Shown: positions 62,103 through 64,000 of the stretch, piece after piece | How positions within the stretch are numbered: the first letter of the stretch is position 1 | Layout of the letters: each line of letters starts with the position of its first letter | Assembly: GCF_030818905.1 (NCBI RefSeq) | Contig: NZ_JAUTAZ010000001.1 | Span: 868,001 to 932,000, forward strand | Direction of reading: 5' to 3' | DNA from: Microbacterium sp. SORGH_AS_0888 | GTDB taxonomy: Bacteria; Actinomycetota; Actinomycetes; Actinomycetales; Microbacteriaceae | Length of the DNA stretch: 64,000 nt | Notes under the pieces: model-generated | What the model saw: only the letters and a program-made list of their open reading frames with translations | Databases searched by the model: none | What the model was told of the DNA's origin: nothing | Made by a program: the position numbers and the translations under genes

Positions 62103-64000
<1,898 letters not shown>

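Overview
The window is chromosomal DNA of a high-GC actinobacterium, most like Microbacterium or another Microbacteriaceae. The evidence is the tig-clpP1-clpP2-clpX order, paired ClpP subunits, a ClpS/DUF2017/zincin-like metallopeptidase trio, GatCAB, the [2Fe-2S]-type ferrochelatase and a Mycobacterium-type RpiB. GC is uniformly very high. Many genes start with GTG or ATG exactly 6-9 bases after a TANNNT -10 box with no ribosome binding site, which indicates leaderless transcripts. I see no insertion sequence, prophage, integrase, CRISPR array or rRNA.

Layout. 1-1062: end of an FtsX-type ABC exporter. 1080-5913: the proteolysis/folding block clpX, clpP2, clpP1, a TPR protein and tig. 6133-8436: a membrane protein, tRNA-Pro, tRNA-Gly, a small coiled-coil protein and a gamma-carbonic-anhydrase-like protein. 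8644-26691: a large catabolic cluster (below). 26801-34730: dps, amidohydrolase, nei-type glycosylase, rpiB, a lipoprotein, a WXG100 remnant, ferrochelatase, and an ArsR-SulP pair. 34809-46638: pepN, an ABC transporter with its two-component system, an MscS channel, a truncated haemoglobin, a KsdD-like flavoprotein and two thioesterases. 46631-64000: ettA, ssb, tRNA-Arg, orn, tRNA-His, clpS, dinB, ybaK, gatCAB, a fadD-like ligase, a DEAD-box helicase, a YaeQ protein and the 3' part of ligA.

The notable region is 8.6-26.7 kb. I read it as an aerobic indole degradation cluster. A divergent AraC regulator faces a tightly packed minus-strand operon: SDR, StyA1-type monooxygenase, StyA2B monooxygenase-reductase fusion, CrtI-like flavoprotein, isatin-hydrolase-like cyclase, ThDP decarboxylase of the benzoylformate decarboxylase/acetolactate synthase type, PaaK-like aryl-CoA ligase and a 67-residue unknown. 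Next to it lie a cupin, an alpha/beta hydrolase, a PaaX-type regulator broken by one base, and a plus-strand operon encoding an FAH-family hydrolase, a thioesterase and a bifunctional 2-aminobenzoyl-CoA monooxygenase/reductase. A RidA protein and a second cupin complete the group. Inferred route: indole to isatin, to isatinate (2-aminophenylglyoxylate), by decarboxylation towards anthranilate, to anthraniloyl-CoA, to a dearomatised CoA ester. The families are clear from sequence; the substrate and the order of steps are inference. No aldehyde dehydrogenase, hydratase or thiolase is present in the window, so the pathway is not complete here.
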